From Lachnospiraceae bacterium (GTDB lineage: Bacteria > Bacillota > Clostridia > Lachnospirales > Lachnospiraceae), in contig FZRB01000011.1 in the NCBI GenBank assembly GCA_900199595.1, forward strand, positions 1 to 64,000: a stretch of DNA of 64,000 bases. Direction: 5' to 3'. Both the position numbers and the translations under genes were made by a program. Below, piece by piece: positions 25,026-35,897 of the stretch (position 1 is the first letter of the stretch; each line of letters starts with the position of its first letter). The notes under the pieces were generated by a model. That model saw only the letters and a list, made by a program, of their open reading frames with translations. It did no database searches and was not told where the DNA came from.

Positions 25026-28000
25026 TTGTCAGATAATAAAAAAAATGCCATGAAAATGGACATTTCTAAATTAATATCATACTTATTAGTTATTCTAATT
25101 CCATTAATTATAGTATTGATATCCCTAAAAGCCGGAGGCTTTGAACCATTTGGTGAGAAAGATGTCATAACTGCCAGTAAAACCCCTGAAGAAATTAAAT
25201 ACTATTATGAGTTCTATGACAAAGTACATGACCACACGGACATGTCTTTTTCTAATTCCATAGATATGGTAGATGATTACGTTTCACACTATCTTTATCA
25301 TTTGTCAAATCCGCTTAATCTTTTAATATTACTTGTTCCAAGAGATAATATAACTACTGTAATAGATATTATTTATTTACTAAATATATGTTTATGCAGT
25401 ATTTCGTTATATGTTTTTTTATCATATAGAAAGAAATCTATTGAGCCTGCTTTAGCTAACGACGAATTATCCGATTTTAATAATCCTTCTGATGATAAAT
25501 CAACAACAAAAACTGAAAAGAAAAACTTTATCATTGGCGGAAGTAAGATGCCTAAATCCCCAATCGGAATTATTTTTTATAATACTGATTATGTGGCTAT
25601 AGCTTTATCTATCGCATTTTCACTTTCTTCATATTTTGTTAGTGAAGGTCTGAATATTTCATTTCTTCCATCTATAGCACTTCTTCCCCTTATTATGCTC
25701 GGAATTGATAAGTTAATAAATCATGGAAGTAAAACTCTTTATATAGTTACTTTATCACTATCTATATTTTTAAATATATATATATCTATAATCAGCTTAT
25801 TATTTATCATACTATATTACTGCATTGAGGCTTCTTCAAAAAATAGAATAGTATCATCTTTAGGTAAGTTTGTTTATTCAACAATTATCTCTATACTTCT
25901 TTGCTCCGTTACTACAATACCTATAATAACCGGAAATGATTTCAAGAATTACTTTATTCTTAATTTTGTGAGACCTAAACAGCTTACTAATCCCTGGAAC
26001 GCATTTAGTCAGCTGATGTTCAAAAACGATATATCTTATTTAACGAGTTTTGACTGTGGAATAAACCTGTATGTTGGAATTCTAGGTTTTTTTCTTTGTT
26101 TTTGTTATATCTTTAATTCTAGGATTAATCTGTCAACAAGGATAAAATATGTATTATTAGTTTTGTTCTTAACCTCAGGTATACTCTTTAGTACACCCAA
26201 TTACTTACTTAACGGTCTACGAGGATTTACAACTAACACATATATCTATGGATATCTCCTGTTAATTGTTATCTTAGTTATGGCATATGATAATCTGATA
26301 CAAATAAAGGGGATTAATAAAATTGGTGTTACACTTTCTGCTGTTGTTTTAATGGCATTAATGCTTATAACTATGAAAAAAGCAGAAGGATTAAATAGTA
26401 TTCATCCGCTGTTTTATTCTATGGAACTCCTTTTTGTATATTTTCTAATAATACTTATTTATCGTGAAAACAGCATGAACAGATTTGTTTTCTCGATTCT
26501 TCTCTCGATAATATGCATAGGAGAAATGTGTATAACCTATAAGGCTAATCTTTCTAATCTTGGAAAAGTTGCATACACAAGACCTACTGTAGATTCTATC
26601 AGTTATAAAGAATATCAGACCATACGTCATATTCATGAAGAATATGATTCAAAAGCAACTGTACTTTCACTGCTTTCTGAAGAAAAAGATACAGAACCAT
26701 TCATAACAGCTTTATCAGGATATGATTATATAATATGTTCAGACTCTTCATCCGACATAGACTTATTTGATTTTATAGAAGAATATAAAGAAGATGGAAT
26801 GGTAAGAGGAGTCGCTGTTTACAAGAATAAAAAACCTGTAAAATCTTCGCTATATGATAATGAAATTCTCTCATATATATATGAACCTTCTTATCCGTTT
26901 AAATCAGCTAATATATTTTCAAGTGTTTATGCTGATTCTGGTGAGGTGTATAAGATTATTGAAGGAGAAGCAGAGGCGGCTCCCACGCTATATTCGAGTT
27001 ATGTATCATTTAGCATAAAAGCTTCTGAACTTGGAAATGCTTATGCAAAAACATATAAAATTGTTCATTTGGGTGACGGAAGCAAAGTTAAACCTGTTTC
27101 TTCTACCCAGATAATACCTATCGATAGATTTGAGAAATATGATTACCAGTATGCGTTGTTTGATACCGATGTATTAAATAAAACACTTGATAAAATTACT
27201 TCAAAAAGTAAAAACTCTGATGTATTACCAAACCAAGAGGCATTATTTGAAGCTGATGCAGATGGTTATCTTGCTGTTCCCGTAAAATACTCAGATAATC
27301 TAATTGCGAAGGTAAACAAACAAAATGTTAAAATAAATAAATTTATTAATAATACAATTATAATTCCAGTAAAAAAAGGGACAAATACTATATATTTACA
27401 ATACTCAAATAAATACATGATAATCGGTATAGTAATTAGTATTCTGGCACTTATTATTATCCTGACAATAGCTTTTTTAAATCTAAAGAAGAATAGCGAA
27501 AAAGTTGATAAAGAAACAAGTAAAAGTAAATATAATTTAAAAAAATATATAAACATCAAAAATTTACAAGTATACATTATAACTGCAATGATTATGACTA
27601 TACTTTTTATTTTCATGCAAATGTATACAGGATGTTATCCTTTTGGTTCTAAATCGACCGTGCGTGATGATGGCATGGATCACGGATATACTATATATAT
27701 CGAAAAGGCAAAAAGAATAAAATCTAATACCGAATGGGAATTTATTAACTATGATATGGGTATAGCCAGAGATGTTACAGAATCTTTAATATACAATATA
27801 GTTCACCCTCTTGATCTTATCAAATTCAAGCTATTACCTGAGAGTATGTATCTTTTTGACTTTACTTTGTTATATTTTTTATCATATATATTGAATGCTC
27901 TGTCATTTATTTTTTATCTTACCAGGAGACATGATTATCCTTATAAAAAAGATGATAAAAGGCTTATAGCTTTGGGACTGCTATATGGTCTATCATCTTA

Positions 28001-30092
28001 TAGTATTGTTATGTTCAATTATAATTGTTTCAGACTCATGCTTTATACTCCATTAATTATCTGGGGAATGGAGAAACTTATTTATGAAAACAAAAAGTTT
28101 GCTTATATACTTTTCTTATGTTTCATGATGTTGTATGATTTGTATCCGGCTTTTATACTTTGTGTTTTCTTATGTCTGATATTTATTACATATAGATTTG
28201 ATAGTATGAGACACTTTCTTAAATCTGCAGGCAGTTTTGCTATTTCAAGTATTGCTGCTGCTGGAATAGCTGCTATTAAGATTTTACCGTATTACTCTAT
28301 GACTACATTATCTGGGTATTCAGAAAAAGACTCATCAGCTTCTCCTAAGATTACAGATTTATATACATCCTATGTTTCTTTATTTAATGATTATAAGCCA
28401 TTTAAATATATGAGAGCGATTTCATATAATAATTCACAAGCAGCAATATATATAGGATTAATCCCTTTATTATTACTTATACTATATGTAATAAACAAAA
28501 ATATAAGCCTGAAAGATAGAATAAAAAAAATAGCACTATTATTTATTATTTATGTATCATTTAATCATTCATTCTTAAATTATATATTTCATGGTTTCCA
28601 CTATCAGTCTCTTGTGCCTAATAGATATGCTTCTGTATTTATATTTATTATACTAACCGTGGTTGCTGATACGCTGCTATTTTTACATGAATATAAATCA
28701 AAAGAATTGCTAATAGTTACACTTTCAATAATAACAGCATTTACGGTTTTACATATATTTAATAATGATGTTGGAGATAAAGGCGTAATATGCGGAATTA
28801 TTATTCTGGTTATATCCTTCATATTCATTCTAAAAGACTACCTTTTTGCCAGATTTAAAAAGAAATCAAAGTATAAATATGAAAAGATTATTCATTATAT
28901 TCTGGCAATAGATATCATGCTAAACGCGGCATTTCTGTTATCGTACAATATAGGTGATTTGAGTGATTTTATTAAAGATGCTTGTTATATTGATAATGCT
29001 ACACAAAGTTTTCAGGGATTAACAGATAAGTTTACAGGAACTGTATATCTTAATACTGAAAATGATAATATCTCTTGTGCAACTGATATAGAATCACCTG
29101 ACTTCTTTTACTCCGGAGCATCAATTAATACGCTGAATATGTATACCAGAAATAATATTTTTCATTCATTAAATAATTCGTATTATGGTTCTGGTAATCC
29201 TTTAGCTGACATGATGATGCATACAAGGTACAATATTAAAAATATATATCGACAAGATAGCACGACTTGGTATAATAAAGTTAAATCAGTAAATAATATG
29301 GATATTTATGAGAATCCTTATTTTATTCCGCTTGGATTTAGTATTGATAATAAATACATAGATCAGATAAGTGAGTGGGGTGGTGGTAATAAACAATATT
29401 CAAACTTATTTGATTACCAAAACGAATTTTTTAGAGTATTCACTGACAAAGATGTATACAAAATTATAAAGATAAAAGAATTTGATCCCAAAGTTGAACT
29501 TGATTATTCATGTTATAAATTGGGTGAATATAAAAGTGGAGAAGAAGAAATATACATAAATATCCATTTGGATAAAAATGATATAGAAGATGGAAGCTAT
29601 TTCGTCTGCGCAAACAATTACATGATGTACTTCGATGATATCAAAAAAGGCGACAGTTTGAATTTTGAGGTAAATATTCCAATTAATAATCCGTCAGAGC
29701 TATCATCAATTAACGATAGTATTGCTATAGCAATTCTTGATAAGAATGCATTAAAAGAAGTACATAATATCTTAAATAGTAATACTCTTGATGATATTAA
29801 TTCAGATGGACGTACTATAACAGGAAATATTAGTATCACAAATGAGGGTAGAATGTATATATCTCTTCCATACACCGACAAATGGACTGTTAAAGTAGAT
29901 GGTAAAAAGGTTGAATCATATAACTTCCTATGTGGTATAGGATTTGATATTGCCAATGGAAATCATGATATCAGGCTTGATTATACTCCAACAGGATTAA
30001 AGGAAGGTGCTATAATAACCATATCTACATTGATTATCCTGCTTCTTCTATATTTTTATACAAAATATAAGAAACGTATTAACACAAATTAG
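25026..30092 (+). CDS. Giant double YfhO-like membrane protein
   Basis: About 1688 aa with many hydrophobic segments. It appears to hold two YfhO-type modules in tandem. Module 1 (about 1-820) begins with a helix and GGFEPFGEKDV and ends with DGYLAVPVKYSDN, a short beta region and a closing helix near 798-818. Module 2 (about 850-1688) begins QMYTGCYPFGSKSTV and ends TDKWTVKVDGKKV and HDIRLDYTPTGLK plus a final helix and a Lys/Arg tail. YfhO-like proteins resemble membrane glycosyltransferases used to decorate surface polymers. GGAGG at 25013-25017 sits eight bases before TTG 25026, which I favour over GTG 25011. It is clearly more AT-rich than rseP and ispG. Confidence 0.75.
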   Translation: MSDNKKNAMKMDISKLISYLLVILIPLIIVLISLKAGGFEPFGEKDVITASKTPEEIKYYYEFYDKVHDHTDMSFSNSIDMVDDYVSHYLYHLSNPLNLLILLVPRDNITTVIDIIYLLNICLCSISLYVFLSYRKKSIEPALANDELSDFNNPSDDKSTTKTEKKNFIIGGSKMPKSPIGIIFYNTDYVAIALSIAFSLSSYFVSEGLNISFLPSIALLPLIMLGIDKLINHGSKTLYIVTLSLSIFLNIYISIISLLFIILYYCIEASSKNRIVSSLGKFVYSTIISILLCSVTTIPIITGNDFKNYFILNFVRPKQLTNPWNAFSQLMFKNDISYLTSFDCGINLYVGILGFFLCFCYIFNSRINLSTRIKYVLLVLFLTSGILFSTPNYLLNGLRGFTTNTYIYGYLLLIVILVMAYDNLIQIKGINKIGVTLSAVVLMALMLITMKKAEGLNSIHPLFYSMELLFVYFLIILIYRENSMNRFVFSILLSIICIGEMCITYKANLSNLGKVAYTRPTVDSISYKEYQTIRHIHEEYDSKATVLSLLSEEKDTEPFITALSGYDYIICSDSSSDIDLFDFIEEYKEDGMVRGVAVYKNKKPVKSSLYDNEILSYIYEPSYPFKSANIFSSVYADSGEVYKIIEGEAEAAPTLYSSYVSFSIKASELGNAYAKTYKIVHLGDGSKVKPVSSTQIIPIDRFEKYDYQYALFDTDVLNKTLDKITSKSKNSDVLPNQEALFEADADGYLAVPVKYSDNLIAKVNKQNVKINKFINNTIIIPVKKGTNTIYLQYSNKYMIIGIVISILALIIILTIAFLNLKKNSEKVDKETSKSKYNLKKYINIKNLQVYIITAMIMTILFIFMQMYTGCYPFGSKSTVRDDGMDHGYTIYIEKAKRIKSNTEWEFINYDMGIARDVTESLIYNIVHPLDLIKFKLLPESMYLFDFTLLYFLSYILNALSFIFYLTRRHDYPYKKDDKRLIALGLLYGLSSYSIVMFNYNCFRLMLYTPLIIWGMEKLIYENKKFAYILFLCFMMLYDLYPAFILCVFLCLIFITYRFDSMRHFLKSAGSFAISSIAAAGIAAIKILPYYSMTTLSGYSEKDSSASPKITDLYTSYVSLFNDYKPFKYMRAISYNNSQAAIYIGLIPLLLLILYVINKNISLKDRIKKIALLFIIYVSFNHSFLNYIFHGFHYQSLVPNRYASVFIFIILTVVADTLLFLHEYKSKELLIVTLSIITAFTVLHIFNNDVGDKGVICGIIILVISFIFILKDYLFARFKKKSKYKYEKIIHYILAIDIMLNAAFLLSYNIGDLSDFIKDACYIDNATQSFQGLTDKFTGTVYLNTENDNISCATDIESPDFFYSGASINTLNMYTRNNIFHSLNNSYYGSGNPLADMMMHTRYNIKNIYRQDSTTWYNKVKSVNNMDIYENPYFIPLGFSIDNKYIDQISEWGGGNKQYSNLFDYQNEFFRVFTDKDVYKIIKIKEFDPKVELDYSCYKLGEYKSGEEEIYINIHLDKNDIEDGSYFVCANNYMMYFDDIKKGDSLNFEVNIPINNPSELSSINDSIAIAILDKNALKEVHNILNSNTLDDINSDGRTITGNISITNEGRMYISLPYTDKWTVKVDGKKVESYNFLCGIGFDIANGNHDIRLDYTPTGLKEGAIITISTLIILLLLYFYTKYKKRINTN

Positions 30093-30115
30093 TAAAAACG
30101 AATTGGATGAGGATT

Positions 30116-31177
30116 ATGAATTACAGAGATAATACAAAAAAAATAAATATCGGTTCTGTCACTATCGGTGGTGGCAGTCCCATTGCCATTCAGTCTATGA
30201 CTAATACCGAGACTTCAGATATAGAAGCAACTGTAGCGCAGATACTGGCGCTGGAAAAGGCAGGCTGTGATATAGTTCGCTGTACTGCAAATACTCTGGA
30301 GGCAGCACAGGCTTTTGATAAACTGAAGGAGAGGACTCATGTTCCTCTTGTTGCTGATATACATTTTCAGTATAAGCTGGCCATCGAGGCTATAGAGCAT
30401 GGAGCTGATAAGATAAGAATCAATCCGGGTAATATAGGTTCTGAAGAGAATCTGAAGGCTGTTGTTGATGTGGCTAAAAGCCATAATGTTCCAATAAGAG
30501 TCGGTGTAAACAGCGGTTCACTGGAACAGCAGTTCATTGATAAGTTCGGTGGTGTAACAGCTGAGGGAATAGTTGAAAGTGCGCTTGATAAAGTTCGTAT
30601 GATAGAGGAACAGGATTACGACAATATCGTAATAAGCATTAAGTCTTCAGATGTTCTTATGTCAGTGAAGACTCACCAGCTTATATCAGAGAGAACAGAT
30701 TATCCTCTTCATGTTGGAATAACAGAGTCAGGAACTCTCTGGAGCGGAAATATCAAGTCATCAGTGGGACTTGGAATAATTCTTAATCAGGGTATAGGTG
30801 ATACCATCAGAGTATCTCTTACAGGTGATCCTGTTGAGGAAGTAAAAACCGCAAAGCTTGTTTTAAAAACATTAGGACTTAATAATGATGGTATATCACT
30901 GGTTTCATGTCCGACCTGTGGAAGAACACATATAGATCTTATAGGGCTGGCAAATGAAACAGAAAAACTGATAGCTGATTATCCGGATCTGAACATAAAG
31001 GTTGCAGTAATGGGCTGTGCTGTTAACGGACCGGGAGAAGCCAGGGAAGCAGATCTCGGAATAGCCGGAGGAGACGGCGTAGGTCTTATCTTCAAGAAGG
31101 GTGAGATCATCAGAAAAGTTCCACAGGAGGCACTCCTTGGGGAACTTAAGAAGGAACTTGATAATTGGGGTAAATAA
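30116..31177 (+). CDS. ispG: 4-hydroxy-3-methylbut-2-enyl diphosphate synthase
   Basis: A 353-aa 4Fe-4S enzyme of the MEP pathway (GcpE). Typical motifs: PIAIQSMTNTETSDIEATV near the start, PLVADIHFQYKLA, KIRINPGNIG, PIRVGVNSGSLE, the FeS ligands in SCPTCGRTHIDL (about 261-272), and VAVMGCAVNGPGEA (about 295-308). I chose ATG 30116, with GGATGAGG upstream; an in-frame ATG at 30107 would overlap that site. It is separated from the giant YfhO gene by 23 bp. Confidence 0.95.
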   Translation: MNYRDNTKKINIGSVTIGGGSPIAIQSMTNTETSDIEATVAQILALEKAGCDIVRCTANTLEAAQAFDKLKERTHVPLVADIHFQYKLAIEAIEHGADKIRINPGNIGSEENLKAVVDVAKSHNVPIRVGVNSGSLEQQFIDKFGGVTAEGIVESALDKVRMIEEQDYDNIVISIKSSDVLMSVKTHQLISERTDYPLHVGITESGTLWSGNIKSSVGLGIILNQGIGDTIRVSLTGDPVEEVKTAKLVLKTLGLNNDGISLVSCPTCGRTHIDLIGLANETEKLIADYPDLNIKVAVMGCAVNGPGEAREADLGIAGGDGVGLIFKKGEIIRKVPQEALLGELKKELDNWGK

Positions 31178-31194
31178 TTATAGGAAAATAATAA

Positions 31195-34100
31195 ATGAGT
31201 GAAAAACTATTTAAGGAGGTCTTTCGGGGCATCGAACTCCCTCCCAAGGTTGACACATATTTTGACGATGTGAACGTCGTGGGTGTGACTTCGGTTATAA
31301 GTCCCGACAGACTATATATAGATATTGAATCTTCTCATCTGATTTCCAGAGAGAATATCAAGCAGGCGGAATCAGCAGTCCGCCTTTTTGTGTTTGGAAA
31401 ATACAGCAAGACTAAGGTTGTGATTAGGGAGAGATACCTTCTGTCCGGTCAGTATAATCTTAAAAATATGCTGGGAATATACAGAGACAGCTTCCTGGAT
31501 GAGCTTAAGGAGCAGAGCCCTGTGGAGTATTCTTTTGTTAAGGATGCTAAGATAGATTCTGATGGAAATACGCTTACCCTTAGTATTGAAGAGGGTACTA
31601 TGGCTAAGCTTCGTAAGCCGTATATAGAAAAGTATTTTAACAATCTTTTTGCTGAGCGCTTCGGCATGAATATACAGACAGTTGTGAGACTGATAAGACC
31701 AAGTATTCTGGATGCAGAAGAAAAGGTGAATACAAGAAAAGAAGCCGCAGCTGCAGACCTTGATGAATCCTTTGAGGGTGTAACGTCAACTGATAATGAA
31801 TTTATGCAGAAGAAGCGTGAACTGGAAACCAAACTGGAAGAAGCATATGATTCGGAGAATAACGAGGTTGCTCTTACTCCTGATATGAATATTAATGTCA
31901 ATACAAAAACAGAGGCCGAAAAGAAGAAGGATTATAAGGCGAATCTCGAGCGCTTCAGAAAGAATAACTATAATGATATGGACTGCTTCTATGGCAGGAA
32001 TGTCGAGGGTGACCTGGTGGAGATAGCTTCAATCGTTGATGAGTCACCTATGGAGATTGTTGTCCGCGGCCAGGTGTTTGGCATAGAAACTACCGAGATC
32101 AAGAAAAAAGGCACGGATAAAACTCTTTTTATTATAAGTGCCTACATAACTGACTTTACAGATACCATCGGCTTCAAGATATTTGTGTCTCCTGACGACG
32201 TGGGAGCAATCCTTGAGGACATGCCGGATGGGTGTTTCGTTCAGATGAAGGGTATTGCCCGTTATGATTCCTATGCAAAGGACATAGTCCTCAGTTCCAT
32301 AAATGGAATAAAGAGGATTCAGGATATCAGAAACAGCCGTAAGGATGAGGCTGAAGAAAAGAGAGTCGAGCTCCATCTTCATACACAGATGAGCGAGATG
32401 GATGCAGTGCTTAATGTTGATAAGGCCATACAGCGTGCCATTGACTGGGGACACCATGCCATTGCTATAACGGATCATGGCGTGGTTCAGAACTTCCCGT
32501 CTGCCAACAAATACCTTAAGGGTGCCAAGGGGGCTCCTGAGGATTTCAAGATACTTTACGGTGTTGAGGGATATTTTGTTAATGATATCAAAACACTTGT
32601 TATAAACAGCCACGGTCAGAGTCTGGACTCTGAGTATACGGTATTTGATATCGAGACCACAGGTCTTTCATATAAATTCTGTAAGATCATCGAAATCGGT
32701 GCTGTAAGGCTTGATAAGGCCGGAAATGTAATTGCCCGTTTCTCTGAGTTTGTAAACCCCGAGGTTCCCATTCCGTACAGTATAACAAAGCTTACATCCA
32801 TTACAGACGCAATGGTAAAGAATGCTCCGACTATTGAGGAGATTCTTCCTAAGTTTCTGGAGTTTGCAAAGGATTCGATGCTTGTAGCTCATAACGCTAC
32901 ATTTGATACAACATTTATAAAGATAAATGCCAGAAGACTGGGACTTGAATATAACTTTACTGCCCTTGATACCATGACTCTCGGCTATGTATTTCTGCCG
33001 GAGCTTGGCAAGTACAATCTGGATAAACTGACGAAGCATTTCGGACTTACAAATGCCCATCATCACAGAGCCTGCGACGATGCCGAGGTTACAGCGGAGA
33101 TATTCATAGAGTTCATGAAGCTGATCAATAAGTCCGGCGCAAAGACGGTTGATGATCTGAATAAACAGGGCAAGGCTTCACCGGATATGATCAGAAAGAC
33201 AAGACCTTATCATGGAGTTATATTCTGTAAGAATGAGACAGGAAGAACCAATCTGTACAGGCTTGTTTCAGAGGCTCATATCAATTACTACGGTGGTGTC
33301 GGCGTGACGAAACGTCCGAAGATGCCGATGTCACTTATTGAGAAATACAGGGAAGGTCTGATAGTCGGTTCGGCCTGTTCTTCGGGTGAGCTGTTCCAGG
33401 CAATTCTTGATGGTGCTGAAGAGGACGAGCTGGAAAGAATAGTAAGATTCTTTGATTATCTCGAGATACAGCCGATTGGAAATAACAGATATCTGATAGA
33501 TGATGAAAAAACAGAAGGTATCCGTAATGAAGAGGACCTTCGTGACATAAACAGAAAGATAGTTGAACTTGGCGAGAAGTACGATAAGCCTGTATGTGCA
33601 ACTGGTGATGTACATTTCCTGGAGCCCGAGGATGCTATCTATAGAACCATAATCCTTGAGGGAGCAAGAAAGGGATCACCTTCGAAGAAAACAGACGCAG
33701 AGCTGATGGAAGAGAAGCTTTCCATTGGCAAGGAGGCTCCAAAGAAGGTGGACAGCGTTAAGGAGGAAATGGAGAAACAGCCGCCTCTTTATTTCAGAAC
33801 CACGGAGGAAATGCTGGAAGAATTCGCATATCTTGGCGAGGACAAAGCAAAAGAGGTTGTTGTAACAAATACCAATCTCGTTGCTTCCTGGATCGACAAG
33901 ATGTCACCGGTGCGCCCTGATAAGGCACCTCCGGTTATCGAGAATTCTGACCAGATCCTTCGTGACATATGTGAAAGCAAGATGCATGAGATCTATGGTC
34001 CGAATCCGCCTCAGCTTGTTATAGACAGATTGAAGAAGGAGCTGGATTCCATAATCGGAAACGGTTATTCGGTTATGTATATAATTGCACAGAAGCTGGT

Positions 34101-35838
34101 TTGGAAGTCAAATGAAGACGGCTATCTGGTAGGTTCACGAGGCTCTGTCGGATCCTCATTTGCGGCCACTATGGCAGGAATCACAGAGGTAAATCCCCTT
34201 CCACCGCATTATATATGTCCGAAGTGTTTTTATACGGAGTTCGACAGCGAACGAATAAAAAAATACGAGGGAATGTCGGGTTGCGATATGCCTGATGCTG
34301 AGTGCCCTCACTGTGGTACGAAAATGAAGAAGGAAGGACATGATATACCATTCGAGACCTTCCTTGGATTTAAGGGCGACAAAGAGCCTGATATAGACCT
34401 TAATTTCTCAGGAGAGTATCAGCCGAGAGCCCATGCTTATATCGGTGAGATCTTCGGAGAGGATTACTCCTTTAGAGCCGGAACAGTCGGTTCCGTTGCT
34501 GAAAAGACAGCCTATGGTTATGTGCTTAAATACTGTGAGAACAGAGGTATAACCAAGCGGCGTGCAGAGGTTGAGAGACTTGCTAAGGGCTGCGTGGATG
34601 TTAAGAGAACCACGGGACAGCATCCCGGTGGTATAATTGTTATGCCCGAGACAGAAGAAATCTACAGCTTCACTCCGGTACAGAAACCGGCAAATGATAT
34701 GACTGTAGATACCATTACAACGCATTTTGATTACCATTCCATCGAGCATAACCTGCTTAAGTTTGATATTCTGGGACATGATGATCCAACCATGATAAAG
34801 CGCCTCGAGGACCTTACAGGAATCAAGGCAACGGATATTCCACTTGATGATAAGAAGGTAATGTCCCTCTTCAAGAGCACGGATGTGCTTGGAATCAAGC
34901 CTGAGGACATGAACGGAGTGCCGCTGGGTTCCCTTGGAATACCTGAATTTGGTACAGAATTCGCTATGCAGATGCTTATAGATGCAGACCCGCAGAGCTT
35001 CTCGGATCTTGTCCGTATCGCAGGTCTCGCACATGGAACAGACGTTTGGCTGGGAAATGCGCAGAAGCTGATTCAGGAAGGTAAATGTAAGCTTTCATCG
35101 GCTATCTGCTGTCGTGATGATATCATGGTTTATCTGCTGTATCAGGGACTAGAGCCAGGCGACGCATTTACCATCATGGAAAGAGTCCGTAAGGGACTGG
35201 TTGCCAAGGGCAAGTGTAAGGAATGGCCGGACTTCCGTAAAAAGATGGAAGAGCACGAAGTGCCTGACTGGTACATCTGGAGCTGCGAGCAGATTAAATA
35301 CATGTTCCCGAAGGCGCACGCCGTAGCATACGTAATGATGTCCTGGCGTGTGGCTTACTTTAAGATATATTATCCACTGGCTTACTACACGGCTTATTAC
35401 AGCATCAGAGCAGATGCCTTCTCCTATGAGGTAATGTGTCTCGGTGAAGAACATCTGGATAGCGTAATGGCAGAATACATGGCTAAAGACAAAAACCAGA
35501 TGTCCGCTAAGGAACAGCTCCTTTACCGAGACATGAAACTGGTAAAAGAAATGTACGCCAGAGGCTTCGAATTTCTGCCGATAGACATATACAAGGCTAA
35601 GGCAAACCGTTTCCAGATAATAGATGGCAAAATCATGCCAAGTTTCCTGTCCATCGAAGGAATGGGCGAAACAGCAGCCCAGCAGCTGGAAGATGCAGCT
35701 GCTCAGGGTACCTTCCTTTCACAGCAGGAGCTCAGAAACAGATCCAAAGTCTCCGGCTCCGTAATTGACAAAATGGCCGAGCTCGGAATCCTTGGCGACA
35801 TGCCGAAGAACAGCCAGCTGGAGTTCGATTTCTTATAA
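31195..35838 (+). CDS. polC: DNA polymerase III alpha subunit, Gram-positive PolC type
   Basis: A 1547-aa replicative polymerase. The N-terminal region and OB fold are followed by a PHP domain (ELHLHTQMSEMDAV, AIAITDHGVVQNFPSA, about 395-435), interrupted by the DEDD proofreading exonuclease (TVFDIETTGLSYKFCKIIEI, about 482-640), the normal PolC arrangement. The polymerase part has GSRGSVGSSFAATMAGITEV, zinc cysteines (CPKC, CPHC, about 1007-1045) and the catalytic PDIDLNFSGEYQ. The protein is about 100 residues longer than the B. subtilis enzyme, partly from a charged insertion around 820-862. It ends the isoprenoid/lipid block. Confidence 0.96.
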   Translation: MSEKLFKEVFRGIELPPKVDTYFDDVNVVGVTSVISPDRLYIDIESSHLISRENIKQAESAVRLFVFGKYSKTKVVIRERYLLSGQYNLKNMLGIYRDSFLDELKEQSPVEYSFVKDAKIDSDGNTLTLSIEEGTMAKLRKPYIEKYFNNLFAERFGMNIQTVVRLIRPSILDAEEKVNTRKEAAAADLDESFEGVTSTDNEFMQKKRELETKLEEAYDSENNEVALTPDMNINVNTKTEAEKKKDYKANLERFRKNNYNDMDCFYGRNVEGDLVEIASIVDESPMEIVVRGQVFGIETTEIKKKGTDKTLFIISAYITDFTDTIGFKIFVSPDDVGAILEDMPDGCFVQMKGIARYDSYAKDIVLSSINGIKRIQDIRNSRKDEAEEKRVELHLHTQMSEMDAVLNVDKAIQRAIDWGHHAIAITDHGVVQNFPSANKYLKGAKGAPEDFKILYGVEGYFVNDIKTLVINSHGQSLDSEYTVFDIETTGLSYKFCKIIEIGAVRLDKAGNVIARFSEFVNPEVPIPYSITKLTSITDAMVKNAPTIEEILPKFLEFAKDSMLVAHNATFDTTFIKINARRLGLEYNFTALDTMTLGYVFLPELGKYNLDKLTKHFGLTNAHHHRACDDAEVTAEIFIEFMKLINKSGAKTVDDLNKQGKASPDMIRKTRPYHGVIFCKNETGRTNLYRLVSEAHINYYGGVGVTKRPKMPMSLIEKYREGLIVGSACSSGELFQAILDGAEEDELERIVRFFDYLEIQPIGNNRYLIDDEKTEGIRNEEDLRDINRKIVELGEKYDKPVCATGDVHFLEPEDAIYRTIILEGARKGSPSKKTDAELMEEKLSIGKEAPKKVDSVKEEMEKQPPLYFRTTEEMLEEFAYLGEDKAKEVVVTNTNLVASWIDKMSPVRPDKAPPVIENSDQILRDICESKMHEIYGPNPPQLVIDRLKKELDSIIGNGYSVMYIIAQKLVWKSNEDGYLVGSRGSVGSSFAATMAGITEVNPLPPHYICPKCFYTEFDSERIKKYEGMSGCDMPDAECPHCGTKMKKEGHDIPFETFLGFKGDKEPDIDLNFSGEYQPRAHAYIGEIFGEDYSFRAGTVGSVAEKTAYGYVLKYCENRGITKRRAEVERLAKGCVDVKRTTGQHPGGIIVMPETEEIYSFTPVQKPANDMTVDTITTHFDYHSIEHNLLKFDILGHDDPTMIKRLEDLTGIKATDIPLDDKKVMSLFKSTDVLGIKPEDMNGVPLGSLGIPEFGTEFAMQMLIDADPQSFSDLVRIAGLAHGTDVWLGNAQKLIQEGKCKLSSAICCRDDIMVYLLYQGLEPGDAFTIMERVRKGLVAKGKCKEWPDFRKKMEEHEVPDWYIWSCEQIKYMFPKAHAVAYVMMSWRVAYFKIYYPLAYYTAYYSIRADAFSYEVMCLGEEHLDSVMAEYMAKDKNQMSAKEQLLYRDMKLVKEMYARGFEFLPIDIYKAKANRFQIIDGKIMPSFLSIEGMGETAAQQLEDAAAQGTFLSQQELRNRSKVSGSVIDKMAELGILGDMPKNSQLEFDFL

Positions 35839-35842
35839 ATTT

Positions 35843-35880
35843 CTTCCCCTTATTAAGGGGAAGGTGTCAGTGACACTGAC
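35843..35880 (+). repeat. Two adjacent hairpins, probable remnant of an interspersed repeat
   Basis: CTTCCCCTT (35843-35851) pairs with AAGGGGAAG (35855-35863) across a 3-nt loop, then GTCAGTG-A-CACTGAC (35866-35880) is a near-perfect palindrome. TATGAGG follows directly and supplies the GAGG ribosome site of the next gene. The arrangement resembles short palindromic interspersed repeats of gut Clostridia that end in GATGAGG; the match is from memory. It may also terminate the polC transcript. Confidence 0.55.
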
Positions 35881-35897
35881 GTATGAGGTTTAAAAGT

